This document shows positions 56,053-64,000 of a DNA stretch of 64,000 nt, piece after piece. The position numbers were made by a program, and so were the translations under genes. The DNA comes from an uncultured Eubacteriales bacterium (GTDB taxonomy: Bacteria; Bacillota; Clostridia; Oscillospirales; Oscillospiraceae). The notes beneath the pieces were generated by a model. It ran no database searches. It worked only from the letters and a program-made list of their open reading frames with translations, and had not been told where the DNA came from. Location of the stretch: the NCBI GenBank assembly GCA_900317905.1, contig ONIN01000001.1, positions 124,001 to 188,000 on the forward strand, given 5' to 3'. Each line of letters opens with the position of its first letter. The first letter of the stretch is position 1.

Positions 56053-56843
56053 CGGTACAGGACATTTATGCTTATCTGAATCAGCTGGCGCCGGTATCTT
56101 ATCAGATGGATTTTGACAATTCCGGCTTTCTGGTGGGGGATCGCAGCGCGGAAGTCAGCAAAGTACTGCTGACCTTGGACATCACCGACGCGGTGATCGA
56201 GGAAGCGGCGAAGCTGGGGGCGGAACTGATCGTTTCCCACCATCCGCTGCTGTTCCACCCGTTGAAGCACGTCTGGGCGGAGGATGTGATCGGCCGTAAG
56301 GTGATCGCGCTTGCCCGGCATGGCATCGCTGCCATCTGCATGCATACCAATCTGGACATTGCGGACGGCGGTGTGAACGACGCGCTGATGGAAAAGCTGG
56401 ACGCGAGAGTTACCGGACTTCTGGAGCCCGCCGGAACCGACGAAAACGGCAATCCTCTGGGCTGCGGCCGTGTGGGAAAATTGGAATCCGAAATGTCACT
56501 TCCGGATTTTCTGGCCTTTGCGGCAGATCGGCTTGCGGTCAGCGGTATCCGCTATTGCGACGGCGGTCGTCCGGTGAAGCACCTGGCGGTCTGCGGCGGC
56601 TCCGGCGGCAGTATGCTGGAGCTGGCTTATGAGAAGGGCTGTGATACGCTCCTGACCGCGGACGTGAAGTACGACCGTTTTCTGGCAGCGAAAGACCTCG
56701 GCATGAATCTGATCGATGCGGATCACTTCTGCACAGAGAATGTTGTGATCCCGGCGCTGCAGGAAAAGCTCAGTGATGCGTTTCCGAATGTGGAATTTCG
56801 GATCAGCAGTCTGCAACAGACCGCCCAATTCTATACACCTTAA
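56046..56843 (+). CDS. Nif3-like dinuclear metal-centre protein (YqfO type)
   Basis: 265 residues, short form without the central CutA-like insertion of B. subtilis YqfO. MDFDNSGFLVGDRSAEVSKVLLTLDIT, LIVSHHPLLFHP with the two His, MHTNLDIADGGVNDALM, and the C-terminal LLTADVKYDRFLAAKDL with IDADHFCTE. Conserved widely; the substrate is not established, GTP cyclohydrolase-type activity has been reported for relatives. It overlaps trmK. Confidence 0.94.
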   Translation: MVTVQDIYAYLNQLAPVSYQMDFDNSGFLVGDRSAEVSKVLLTLDITDAVIEEAAKLGAELIVSHHPLLFHPLKHVWAEDVIGRKVIALARHGIAAICMHTNLDIADGGVNDALMEKLDARVTGLLEPAGTDENGNPLGCGRVGKLESEMSLPDFLAFAADRLAVSGIRYCDGGRPVKHLAVCGGSGGSMLELAYEKGCDTLLTADVKYDRFLAAKDLGMNLIDADHFCTENVVIPALQEKLSDAFPNVEFRISSLQQTAQFYTP

Positions 56844-56845
56844 AC

Positions 56846-56878
56846 TACGGACGCCCTGTGCGTCCGTATTCATATTTT
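56846..56878 (+). terminator. Terminator-like hairpin after the Nif3 gene
   Basis: 9-bp stem TACGGACGC with complement and CCTGT loop, T-rich tail. The tail overlaps the -35 of the spoIVA promoter. Confidence 0.75.
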
Positions 56879-56898
56879 TGCCCGGTTTCACATAGGGT
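56869..56898 (+). promoter_or_regulatory. Probable sigma-E promoter of spoIVA
   Basis: TTCATATT (56869-56876), 14 bases, CATAGGGT (56891-56898), fitting the sigma-E pattern (-35 near ATATT, -10 CATA). In Bacillus spoIVA is transcribed by sigma-E, so the reading fits. Confidence 0.65.
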
Positions 56899-56930
56899 GC
56901 TCATAACGAGAGTGAAAGCGAGGCAAAGCT

Positions 56931-58409
56931 ATGGACCAGGTTTCGATCTATGAGGACATCGCCCTCCGCACGGGCGGCAACATTTATCTCGGCGTGGTGG
57001 GCCCGGTGCGGACGGGCAAGTCCACCTTCATCAAACGGTTCATGGAAACGCTGGTGCTCCCCAATGTGGAGAGCGATTACACCAGAGAGCGGGCCAGAGA
57101 CGAGCTGCCCCAAAGCGGCTCCGGTCGGACGATCATGACGGCAGAGCCGAAATTCGTTCCGGAGGAGGCGGTTTCTGTCCGCCTGACGGAGGGCGTACAG
57201 GCATCTGTGCGCCTCATCGACAGTGTGGGTTATATGGTTCCCGGCGCGGCAGGCCAGTTCGACGAATCCGGTGAACGCATGGTCTCTACACCCTGGTTTG
57301 ACCATGAGGTCACCATGCGGGAGGCGGCAGAGCTGGGTACCCGAAAGGTCATCACCGACCACTCCACCATCGGCATCGTTATCACCACCGATGGCAGCAT
57401 TACCGACATCCCGCGAAGCGATTATCTGGACGCGGAGCGCCGGGTGATCGAGGAACTGAAAACCCTGAACAAGCCCTTCCTGCTGCTGCTCAACTCTGCG
57501 CACCCGGAGACGGAGGAGACGCGCACACTCGCGGAATCGCTGGGTGAGGAATACGACGCGGTCTGTCTTCCAATTAACTGCAAAACCCTGACAGAAGGGG
57601 AGATCGCTTCCATTCTGCAGTCGGTGCTGCTGGAATTTTCGGTGACGGAAATCGGCTTCCGCTTACCCGGATGGCTGGAAACGCTGCCCTCGGAAAATGA
57701 GACGAAGCAGAGAATCATTGCCCTGCTCTCTGTGCGTGCAGAGCAGATCCAGCGGCTCCGGGATGCCCGGCAGGGAGGAGACATTTTTTTCGAACCGGAA
57801 CTGCTGGACAGTGCAATGCTGACCCAGATGGAGGTCTCGTCCGGCAAGGTGGTCTATACTCTGAACAGCCCCAGAAGCCTGTACTATGAGACCATCAGTC
57901 GCGCCTGCGGTCTGGAGCTGCATAACGACAGAGAATTGATTGATTTTCTTACGGAAATGCGCACCGTTCGAGACGACTACGATCAGATCCGGGATGCCCT
58001 GACTTCCGTGCGGGAAACTGGATATGGTGTCGTTCTTCCGAGAGCGGATCAGCTTAGATTGGAGGAGCCGGAGATCGTCAAACAGGGCGGAAAATACGGC
58101 GTCCGTCTGAAAGCCAGCGCCAGCTCCATCCATATGCTTCGGGCCAATGTGGTCACGGAGGTCAGCCCGGAGCTGGGTGGAGACGACGCTTCCGGAGAGA
58201 TCCTCGGTTTCCTGCTTCAGGGATTCAACGGCGACGTGCAGCAGCTGTGGGATTCCAACATTTTCGGAAGACCCCTGTCGGAGCTAGCCCAGGAGGGACT
58301 GGAGGAAAAGATCCGCTCCATGCCGCCCAAGGCCGCCGGGAAGCTCCAGGAAACCATCCAGAAAATCATCAACGACGGCGGCGGGACACTTTTGTGCATC
58401 ATTCTATAA
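56931..58409 (+). CDS. spoIVA: Stage IV sporulation protein A, coat-basement ATPase
   Basis: 492 residues, full length. SpoIVA binds and hydrolyses ATP and polymerises on the forespore surface as base of the coat. IYLGVVGPVRTGKSTFIKRFME holds Walker A, LIDSVGYMVPGAAG is the switch region, DHSTIGIVITTDGSI and LLNSAHPETEETRTLAESL follow. The C-terminal end SMPPKAAGKLQETIQKIIND and GGGTLLCIIL is typical. ATG after AAAGCGAGG; single gene with a probable sigma-E promoter. Confidence 0.97.
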   Translation: MDQVSIYEDIALRTGGNIYLGVVGPVRTGKSTFIKRFMETLVLPNVESDYTRERARDELPQSGSGRTIMTAEPKFVPEEAVSVRLTEGVQASVRLIDSVGYMVPGAAGQFDESGERMVSTPWFDHEVTMREAAELGTRKVITDHSTIGIVITTDGSITDIPRSDYLDAERRVIEELKTLNKPFLLLLNSAHPETEETRTLAESLGEEYDAVCLPINCKTLTEGEIASILQSVLLEFSVTEIGFRLPGWLETLPSENETKQRIIALLSVRAEQIQRLRDARQGGDIFFEPELLDSAMLTQMEVSSGKVVYTLNSPRSLYYETISRACGLELHNDRELIDFLTEMRTVRDDYDQIRDALTSVRETGYGVVLPRADQLRLEEPEIVKQGGKYGVRLKASASSIHMLRANVVTEVSPELGGDDASGEILGFLLQGFNGDVQQLWDSNIFGRPLSELAQEGLEEKIRSMPPKAAGKLQETIQKIINDGGGTLLCIIL

Positions 58410-58448
58410 AATTCCAAAAACAGTGAGAAAATATTGTCAGCTTGCAAA

Positions 58449-58477
58449 TTGCATATTATTCATAACTGCGATATAAT
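58449..58477 (+). promoter_or_regulatory. Promoter of the aminotransferase gene
   Basis: TTGCAT (58449-58454), 17 bases, TATAAT (58472-58477). Confidence 0.8.
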
Positions 58478-58530
58478 TTTCCAATGGGAGCACAAGTCCC
58501 TTACACCTGATAACGAAAGGAAGCATTTCC

Positions 58531-59736
58531 ATGAAACCCATTTCCAAGATCGCCGCCAACGTCAGCCCTTCGGCCACTCTGGCTGTGAACGCGCTGGCCA
58601 AGAAGCTCAAAGCCGATGGTCTCGATGTGATCAGCTTCGGCACCGGCGAACCGGATTTTGATACGCCCGACGCCATCCGCTTTGCGGGCATCAAGGCCAT
58701 CAGCGATGGGCAGACCCGCTATACTCCTGCAGCCGGTACCATTTCTCTGCGAAAGGCTGTCTGCCAGCGCGTAAAGGCGGACTACGATCTGGATTATGAT
58801 TACACCCAGGCGGTCATCGCCAGCGGTGCCAAGCACAGCGTTTATATCACGCTGGCGACTCTTGTGGATCCCGGCGACGAGGTCATTGTGCCCGCGCCCT
58901 ACTGGGTCAGCTATATTGAGATGGTCCGTCTGGTGGGCGGCGTCCCTGTGGTCGTCACCGCCGGCGAGGATCAGGGCTTCAAGATCACCGCTGCTCAACT
59001 GGAGTCTGCTGTCTCTGATAAGACCAAGGCCGTCATGCTCAACAACCCCTCCAACCCCACCGGCGCGATCTACAGCAAAGAGGAGCTGCAGGCGCTGGCG
59101 GAGGTCTGCGTGAAGCACGATCTTTACATCATCGCCGATGAGATCTACGACAAGCTGATTTATGACGGTGCCAGCTTCACCAGCATCGCCACTCTGGGCG
59201 AGGATGTGAAGGCACACACGATTCTGATCAACGGCGTCTCCAAGACCTATGCCATGACCGGCTGGCGCGTAGGCTACATGCTGGCCCCCGTCGAAGTCGC
59301 AAAGGCCATGGGCAGCTATATGAGTCACTCCACCGGCGCTCCCGGCACCATGTGCCAGGCCGCTGCGGAAGCCGCTTTGCTGGGTTCCCAGGACGAGGTG
59401 GAGAAAATGCGTCAGCAGTTCGAGGCCCGCCGTGACTATCTGGTCAAGCGGATGAACGCCATGGACGGAGTCAGCTGCCTGAAGCCCAACGGCGCTTTCT
59501 ACGTGATGATGAATCTGGAGAAGCTCATCGGCAAGTCCATTGACGGCCAGATCATCACCGATGCCGACGCCTTTGCCAAGCTGTTCCTGGAGAAGAGCCT
59601 GGTGGCCACGGTCTCCTGCACCAGCTTCGGCATTCCGAACTTCGTCCGCTGGAGCTATGCCAACTCTATGGAGAACATCGAAAAGGCCATGGATCGCCTG
59701 GAAGCCTTCCTCCAGAAGGTCAACGAGCAGAACTGA
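58531..59736 (+). CDS. Pyridoxal-phosphate aspartate-type aminotransferase (class I)
   Basis: 401 residues. FGTGEPDFDTPDAIRFAG, YTPAAGTISLRKAV, VPAPYWVSYIEMVRLVGGVP, MLNNPSNPTGAIYSKEEL, IADEIYDKLIYDG, and INGVSKTYAMTGWRVGYML with the cofactor Lys; NFVRWSYANSMENIEKAM ends the domain. The type is AspC-Ib, which transfers amino groups between Asp and Glu/oxoglutarate. Ribosome binding site AAAGGAAG. Its terminator follows. Confidence 0.93.
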   Translation: MKPISKIAANVSPSATLAVNALAKKLKADGLDVISFGTGEPDFDTPDAIRFAGIKAISDGQTRYTPAAGTISLRKAVCQRVKADYDLDYDYTQAVIASGAKHSVYITLATLVDPGDEVIVPAPYWVSYIEMVRLVGGVPVVVTAGEDQGFKITAAQLESAVSDKTKAVMLNNPSNPTGAIYSKEELQALAEVCVKHDLYIIADEIYDKLIYDGASFTSIATLGEDVKAHTILINGVSKTYAMTGWRVGYMLAPVEVAKAMGSYMSHSTGAPGTMCQAAAEAALLGSQDEVEKMRQQFEARRDYLVKRMNAMDGVSCLKPNGAFYVMMNLEKLIGKSIDGQIITDADAFAKLFLEKSLVATVSCTSFGIPNFVRWSYANSMENIEKAMDRLEAFLQKVNEQN

Positions 59737-59751
59737 ATCCAATCAGAACAG

Positions 59752-59787
59752 AAAAATCGCACCGCTCAATCTGAGCGGTGCGATTTT
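59752..59787. terminator. Bidirectional terminator after the aminotransferase
   Basis: 16-bp perfect stem AAAATCGCACCGCTCA, ATC loop. It overlaps the stop of the glycosylase gene on the minus strand. Confidence 0.93.
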
Positions 59788-60277
59788 AATACTCTGTTAT
59801 GATTCTCCAGGCGTCGAGCAGCTTATCCAGCGACCAGGCTGCGTTGGCCGGGCTGGTGGAGGGTAAACAGATAGCCTCTCTTTGAATCGTCGGCTGCGTA
59901 TATTTCTGATAATGCTTGTAAGCGGTCTTCCCGTTGACGAATATCTGCCGGATATCAGCGGTCTCCAGGATCGGACGCAGATCGTTTACCACCACGTCGG
60001 AAATGCTGCTGTCGGAGGCACCGGTGATAGTGCAGGACTGAATCACATCCCAGGCGGCAATGTGGTTTCGGACCAGCAGCGCGTGCTTTTCCTCTACGGT
60101 CGCAGGTACATCCTCCTGATACAATGCCGCCACAACCTTCCAGAAGCGGTTTTGCGGGTGCCCGTAGAAATAGCCGCTCTCTCTGGATTTCGGAGAGGGG
60201 AAGCTGCCAAGGATCAGGATCCTGGAGTTTGTTTCATAAGTCGGTTGGATCGGATGTATCAAAGCTTTACGCTCCAT
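59786..60277 (-). CDS. DNA-deoxyinosine (hypoxanthine) glycosylase, uracil-DNA glycosylase superfamily
   Basis: 163 residues. ILILGSFPSPKSRESGYFYG with HPQNRFWKVVAAL and LPSTSPANAAWSLDKLL are those of UDG family 6 (HDG), which removes hypoxanthine from deaminated DNA. VNDLRPIL and IFVNGKTAYKHY lie between. It keeps the His-Pro-Gln-Asn block; the uracil-specific Asn/His pair of other families is not expected. It is the last gene of a minus-strand group. Confidence 0.9.
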   Translation of the reverse strand: MERKALIHPIQPTYETNSRILILGSFPSPKSRESGYFYGHPQNRFWKVVAALYQEDVPATVEEKHALLVRNHIAAWDVIQSCTITGASDSSISDVVVNDLRPILETADIRQIFVNGKTAYKHYQKYTQPTIQREAICLPSTSPANAAWSLDKLLDAWRIITEY

Positions 60278-60323
60278 GGAATCCTCCTGTTTCAGGCAAA
60301 GACATTTGGCTGTGATTCTGGCC

Positions 60324-60554
60324 TCATTCTTCCTCTGCGTCGCTCCGGGAAAATGCCTCTACACGTTCCGGTGGCATTTCGGTTTCCTGCGCATCCAGGA
60401 ACGCCTGGTACTCCTCCGTAAAGCGGCTGTCCGGCGGCTGGATTTCGGCAGGGTCAAATTCGATGGGCGTTACCGCGGCATCCTCAGTTGGCTGCACGGG
60501 TTCCGTTTCTGCGGTTTTCTTCTTTCTGAACCGAAAAAAATCGAATAATTTCAC
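60324..60554 (-). CDS. Short acidic hypothetical protein
   Basis: 76 residues. A basic, aromatic start (MKLFDFFRFRKKK) precedes an acidic Pro- and Glu-rich tail (PIEFDPAEIQPPDSRFTEEY). No family recognised. GTG at 60552-60554 is chosen, 8 bases after AAGGAG; the frame's earlier GTG (60563) overlaps that site. The N-terminus could touch membrane or nucleic acid (inference). Confidence 0.65.
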   Translation of the reverse strand: MKLFDFFRFRKKKTAETEPVQPTEDAAVTPIEFDPAEIQPPDSRFTEEYQAFLDAQETEMPPERVEAFSRSDAEEE

Positions 60555-60587
60555 AGTCTCCACTCCTTCCGAAAAACAGGCATCCTA

Positions 60588-61106
60588 TCAAATCAGATTT
60601 GCAAATGTGCCGGAGAGGGAGGCCAGATAGGTCATCTGCACCGTCTCTGCCGGGATGGTGATGTCCCCGATGGTCAAATCTCTGGTGGCGCAGCCGTCGG
60701 CGATCAGATCCACCGAATAGCCGTGATCCATGGCCGAACGCACGGTGGTGTCCACGCACATGTGGGTCATCATGCCGCAGACGATCAGCTTTACTACACC
60801 GAGGGATTTCAGATATGCGTCCAGCTCCGTATTCAAAAAGCTGTTGGGTGCATATTTCACGATGATCTTGTCCTGCGGCATGGGCGCGATCCGGGGAGAG
60901 ATCTCCGCACCATTCGTTCCGGGACGAAAGAAGGAGTCCTCCGGGCCGTTGAAATGCTGCATATAGATGATCGGACGGCCGACAATGCGGCTGTCAATGA
61001 TCCATTTCCGGATCACAGCCTCGGCCTCCAACGCCCGATGCTGAGGATTCGCTCCGCCGGGGAAGTAGTCGTTTTGCACATCAATGATCAAAAGGGCTTC
61101 TTTCAT
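60588..61106 (-). CDS. Isochorismatase-family cysteine hydrolase
   Basis: 172 residues. ALLIIDVQNDYFPGGANP with the catalytic Asp, KIIVKYAPNSFLNTELDAYL with Lys, and LIVCGMMTHMCVDTTVRSAMD with the Cys complete the triad. YSVDLIADGCATRDL follows. The family includes nicotinamidases and N-carbamoyl hydrolases; substrate unknown here. Ribosome binding site AAAGGAG. Confidence 0.93.
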   Translation of the reverse strand: MKEALLIIDVQNDYFPGGANPQHRALEAEAVIRKWIIDSRIVGRPIIYMQHFNGPEDSFFRPGTNGAEISPRIAPMPQDKIIVKYAPNSFLNTELDAYLKSLGVVKLIVCGMMTHMCVDTTVRSAMDHGYSVDLIADGCATRDLTIGDITIPAETVQMTYLASLSGTFANLI

Positions 61107-61128
61107 TGCAGAGACTCCTTTCGTAATG

Positions 61129-61734
61129 TCAGCGCAAGCGGAACAAAATCAGACCGCCTCGTTTTTTGTGGCCGGTATCCCAGAGAGCGCGGAAATCCAG
61201 CCATTTGAATTTGCTGTAAGTCACGGCTTTGATCCTGAGAAATCCATCGTCGTCCAGGTCGTAGCCGTTCAACAAAAACCAATGCCAGACGTAATCATCA
61301 AACGCTTTGTTTTGATGATTCAGAATCAAAGTGGGGATCGGGTATCCTTCGTCGATCTGGCGGATCAGAGCGTTTGCGGCAGTTTCATAGGGCTCGCTGC
61401 CGTCCAGCATATCCATGGAGATCCGCGTCTCCCCGCGGTCTTTCAGATACTGGGCGTATCCGTCTACGAAAATGTCCAGCCGATCGATCCCGGACATTCT
61501 GGGGGAGAGGTAGGGCCGCATGATGTAAGCAAAATCAATGTAATCCTGCTTCGTCAAATGCGCGGCATCCTCCGGAGCAATGCCTGTGATTCCCTTATGC
61601 AGCGCGAAATAGATGCTGCTGTCGCAGGCGGTCTCCGCGCCGCAGCCGCCAATCCGCATCATGAACGTGGGAAACCAGTCCTGATTCCCGCCGTAGGAAT
61701 CGCCGATATTAAAATGTGGGAGTTCTTTTTTCAT
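61129..61734 (-). CDS. Hypothetical protein, possibly papain-like (C39-type) fold
   Basis: 201 residues, no signal peptide. RIGGCGAETACDSSIYFAL has a Cys followed by a helix as in C39-like peptidases; DDYVWHWFLLNGYDLDDDG near the end supplies a His and Asp; an earlier LILNHQNKAFDDYVWHW holds another His. The start DSYGGNQDWFPTFMM gives a Gln that could form the oxyanion hole. This fits a peptidase-type active site, but no family is certain. It overlaps the stop of the methyltransferase gene by ATGA and lies 22 bases before the isochorismatase. Confidence 0.65.
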   Translation of the reverse strand: MKKELPHFNIGDSYGGNQDWFPTFMMRIGGCGAETACDSSIYFALHKGITGIAPEDAAHLTKQDYIDFAYIMRPYLSPRMSGIDRLDIFVDGYAQYLKDRGETRISMDMLDGSEPYETAANALIRQIDEGYPIPTLILNHQNKAFDDYVWHWFLLNGYDLDDDGFLRIKAVTYSKFKWLDFRALWDTGHKKRGGLILFRLR

Positions 61735-63092
61735 GGTGCCTTTCTGACAAGCTGAATCGCGGTCTCTATATGGTGGGAATGAGGGAACATATCCACGCCG
61801 ACGCCCTGAACAGGGGAGTAACCGTCTTCGTTCAGACGCTTCAAATCACGCGCGAGGGTGCCGGGATCACAGGAGACGTAGACGATGCGATCCGGGTTCA
61901 TGGATGCAATGGTATGGAGCGCTTCTTCGGAGAGCCCTTTTCTCGGCGGATCCACTACGATGCAGTCGGGGTGGATACCTGCTTCCGCGAAGGATTTCGC
62001 AGCCGCTCCGGCGTCGGCGCAGAGGAACTCCGCATTGGTGACGCCGTTCCTTTCTGCATTGGCTTTGGCGTTCTCAATGGCCTCCGGGACGATCTCCGCG
62101 CCGATGACGCGCCCGGCCCTTTTCGCAAGACAGAGACTGATGGTGCCGGCGCCGCAGTAGAGATCCAGTACCGTATCGGCAGGGGAGTGGACAGCGTATT
62201 CCACGGCCTTTTCATACAGCCGCTCCGCCTGTGCAGGATTCACCTGATAAAAGGCCTGAGGCGCGATCTCGAAACTGAGGCCGCAGAGCGTGTCGGTCAT
62301 CTCGGCCTTACCCCAGAGGGTGTAGAAATCTCCGGTGAGCACTACGTTGCCCTTCTGCTTGTTGACGCAGAGGACGATGCCGGTGAGCGCCGGGCATTTT
62401 TCCCGAATAAAAGCGACCAGATTCTCGGTCTGGGCACCAAATCCTCTGGCAGTGACAATGGTCAAAACTGCATCGGAGGTGTGCTTTGCTGTTCGGGTGA
62501 AAATGTGCCGCACGGTGCCTTTTCCGGTCTGTTCATCGTAGGGGAGAACACCATGGACGTTCATCCAATCACACACCGCGTCCGCCGCCTGATCGGAAAG
62601 TTCCGTCTGCAGCAAACAGCGATCCACCGGGGTCAATTCATGGGTTCCGGCACGGAAAAAGCCCTTGCAGACCTTGCCGTCCACCAGGCCAACAGCGTAG
62701 ATCGCTTTGTTCCGATAGTGCTCTGTTTCAGCGGCCCCGAGAATCTCGGAGATCTGAAACTCCAGTCCGCCGATATGCCGCAGGGCATCATTGATTCTGC
62801 CAAGCTTCATCTGCTGCTCCGCTTCGTAGTTCATATGCAGCAGCGCGCAGCCGCCGCATTTCCGATAGACAGGGCAGGGCGGCTCCTGCCTCGATGGAGA
62901 GCCAGCAAGACAGCGCTCAGCCTTACCGTAGACAGCTGAGCGCGTGACTTTTAAGATACGAACTTCCCAGATCTCACCGACGATGGTATGCTTCACGAAA
63001 ACGGCGCGTCCCTCGATGCGGCAGACGCCCACGCCCTCGGAGGTGTAACCGGTGATCTCGGCGGTGTGGAGCTGGTTTTTCTTGAGTTCCAT
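61731..63092 (-). CDS. 23S rRNA (uracil-5-)-methyltransferase, RlmD/RumA-like
   Basis: 453 residues. A TRAM domain (HTAEITGYTSEGVGVCRIEG), four Cys of a [4Fe-4S] site (CPVYRKCGGCALLH plus an earlier Cys), then QVNPAQAERLYEKAVEYA, LDLYCGAGTISLCLAKRA (SAM), VVDPPRKGLSEEAL and YVSCDPGTLARDL with the catalytic Cys. In Firmicutes a single such enzyme (RlmCD) can methylate U747 and U1939. TGATG overlap with the ABC-F gene. Confidence 0.94.
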   Translation of the reverse strand: MELKKNQLHTAEITGYTSEGVGVCRIEGRAVFVKHTIVGEIWEVRILKVTRSAVYGKAERCLAGSPSRQEPPCPVYRKCGGCALLHMNYEAEQQMKLGRINDALRHIGGLEFQISEILGAAETEHYRNKAIYAVGLVDGKVCKGFFRAGTHELTPVDRCLLQTELSDQAADAVCDWMNVHGVLPYDEQTGKGTVRHIFTRTAKHTSDAVLTIVTARGFGAQTENLVAFIREKCPALTGIVLCVNKQKGNVVLTGDFYTLWGKAEMTDTLCGLSFEIAPQAFYQVNPAQAERLYEKAVEYAVHSPADTVLDLYCGAGTISLCLAKRAGRVIGAEIVPEAIENAKANAERNGVTNAEFLCADAGAAAKSFAEAGIHPDCIVVDPPRKGLSEEALHTIASMNPDRIVYVSCDPGTLARDLKRLNEDGYSPVQGVGVDMFPHSHHIETAIQLVRKAP

Positions 63093-64000
63093 CAGGCTTC
63101 GTTCTGGCCCTCAGCGATGTGCATATACTCGTCATAGGTGCACATCCGGTCGATGCAGCCGTCAGGGGTGATCTCAATGATCCGGTTGGCCACCGTCTGG
63201 GTCAGCTGGTGGTCATGGCTGGTAAAGATGATGTTATAGGGGAAGGCGGACATGCCGTTGTTCAGCGCGGCGATGCTTTCCAGATCCAGATGGTTGGTGG
63301 GCTGGTCGAACACCAGGAAGTTGGCGCCGCTGAGCATCATCTTGGAGATCATGCAGCGCACCTTCTCACCGCCGGACAGCACCTTGACCTGTTTGTAGAC
63401 GTCGTCGCCACTAAACAGCATCCGTCCCAGGAAGGTGCGCAGATAGCTCTCACGTTTATCCACGGAGAACTGGCGCATCCAGTCGATCAGATCATATTCA
63501 CAGCCATCGAAATAGCTGCTGTGATCAACCGGGAAGTAGGCCTGGGTGGTGCTGACGCCCCATTTCACCGTGCCCTCATCGGGCTCCTCGTCGCCCATGA
63601 GGATCTTAAACAACATGGTCACGGCGCGCTCGTCCTTGCCGATGATGGCGATCTTGTCCTCCTTGCCGACGATGAAGCTGACCTTGTTCAGAAGCTTCTC
63701 GCCGTCCACGGTCTTGGAAATCTCTGTGACGAAGAGACGATCCTTGCCGGGCTCCCGATCGGCCTTGAATCCGACCCAGGGATAGCGGCGGCTGGAGGCG
63801 GGCATCTCTTCCACAGTCAGCTTGTCCAGCAGCTTCCGGCGGCTGGTGGCCTGACGGGACTTGGACTTGTTGGCGGAGAACCGGCGGATGAAATTCTGCA
63901 GTTCTTCGATCTTCTGTTCCGCCCGCTTGTTCTGGTCTTTGATCAGCTTCTGCATCAGCTGGCTGGAGTCGTACCAGAAATCGTAGTTGCCCACGTACAT
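63092..64000 (-). CDS. ABC-F ATPase, YkpA/YbiT-like, N-terminal half outside the window
   Basis: The 302 codons present comprise the linker (starting at YVGNYDFWYDSSQLM) and the second ABC domain; the Met at 63998-64000 is internal. Signature LSGGEKVRCMISKMML and FDQPTNHLDLES are seen. Walker A is replaced by IIGKDERAVTMLFKIL, and the Walker B Glu is Gln (VFDQP). I remember YkpA-like members with a similarly changed second P-loop. ABC-F proteins act on the ribosome. It probably heads the operon with RlmD. Confidence 0.9.
   Translation of the reverse strand: MYVGNYDFWYDSSQLMQKLIKDQNKRAEQKIEELQNFIRRFSANKSKSRQATSRRKLLDKLTVEEMPASSRRYPWVGFKADREPGKDRLFVTEISKTVDGEKLLNKVSFIVGKEDKIAIIGKDERAVTMLFKILMGDEEPDEGTVKWGVSTTQAYFPVDHSSYFDGCEYDLIDWMRQFSVDKRESYLRTFLGRMLFSGDDVYKQVKVLSGGEKVRCMISKMMLSGANFLVFDQPTNHLDLESIAALNNGMSAFPYNIIFTSHDHQLTQTVANRIIEITPDGCIDRMCTYDEYMHIAEGQNEA

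Noticed and set aside
63998-64000. Met at the right end as the true start of the ABC-F gene
   Set aside because: The sequence there belongs to the linker between the two ABC domains; a full protein needs about 220 more residues upstream.

Overview
The window looks like chromosomal DNA of a Gram-positive, endospore-forming anaerobe of the class Clostridia, most probably a gut Oscillospiraceae-type bacterium. The basis is the complete spoIIIAA-AH operon, spoIVA, a CotF-like coat protein, a SigH-like sigma factor, an RNase J / RecN / ArgR / NusB gene order typical of Firmicutes, the moderately high GC content, strong AGGAGG-type ribosome binding sites and many near-consensus sigma-A promoters (TTGACA-17-TATAAT). 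No phage, insertion sequence, CRISPR array or rRNA operon is visible.

Layout. 1-6.6 kb: a truncated PrsA-like foldase, a membrane metallophosphoesterase followed by a 20-codon ORF, then a minus-strand operon ispD-ispF-nth-trmO, a diverged P-loop-type protein and a broken HAD phosphatase gene. 6.7-10.3 kb: one 1196-residue secreted protein with three consecutive subtilisin domains and S-layer homology repeats. 10.4-19.7 kb: an FMN-dependent alpha-hydroxy-acid dehydrogenase divergent from an aconitase-family hydratase, a cupin, a lipoprotein, a sirtuin, a TagA-type glycosyltransferase, a tiny Cys-rich membrane protein, MltG and a U32 peptidase. 19.7-21 kb: a coat protein and five tRNA genes (Gly, Arg, His, Gln, Lys). 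21-28.4 kb: a more accessory stretch downstream of the tRNAs (MmcQ/YjbR, DEDDh exonuclease, MATE pump, macrodomain-HTH protein divergent from a VWA protein, small kinase, lipoprotein, WYL regulator divergent from two 45-residue proteins). 28.4-31 kb: asnA, DUF4364 and a conserved clostridial protein.

31-45 kb is a nearly uninterrupted plus-strand core: spoIIIAA-AH, an Asp23 protein, nusB, xseA, xseB, ispA, dxs, tlyA, nadK, argR, recN and a C_GCAxxG protein. It joins mother-cell to forespore communication with isoprenoid synthesis; with ispD and ispF at 4-5 kb, four isoprenoid genes lie in the window. 45-59.7 kb continues with ybaK (minus), rpe, recR, RNase J, an ArsC-like protein, an LtaS-like sulfatase, a DUF1810 protein, secG, ruvC-ruvA-ruvB, the sigma factor, a zinc ribbon protein, a DUF1858 protein, trmK, a Nif3/YqfO protein, spoIVA and an aspartate-type aminotransferase. 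59.8-64 kb is minus strand: a hypoxanthine-DNA glycosylase, a short charged protein, an isochorismatase-like hydrolase, a possible papain-like protein, an RlmD/RumA-type methyltransferase and the C-terminal half of a YkpA-like ABC-F ATPase cut by the window end.

Most promising for follow-up: the triple-subtilase SLH protein; two interleaved perfect 8-bp inverted repeats (a possible pseudoknot) in the recR-rnjA gap; the macrodomain-HTH/VWA divergent pair; and a perfect palindrome at the promoter between the WYL regulator and the two small proteins. All functional statements come from reading the sequence and remembered family features; no database search was run.
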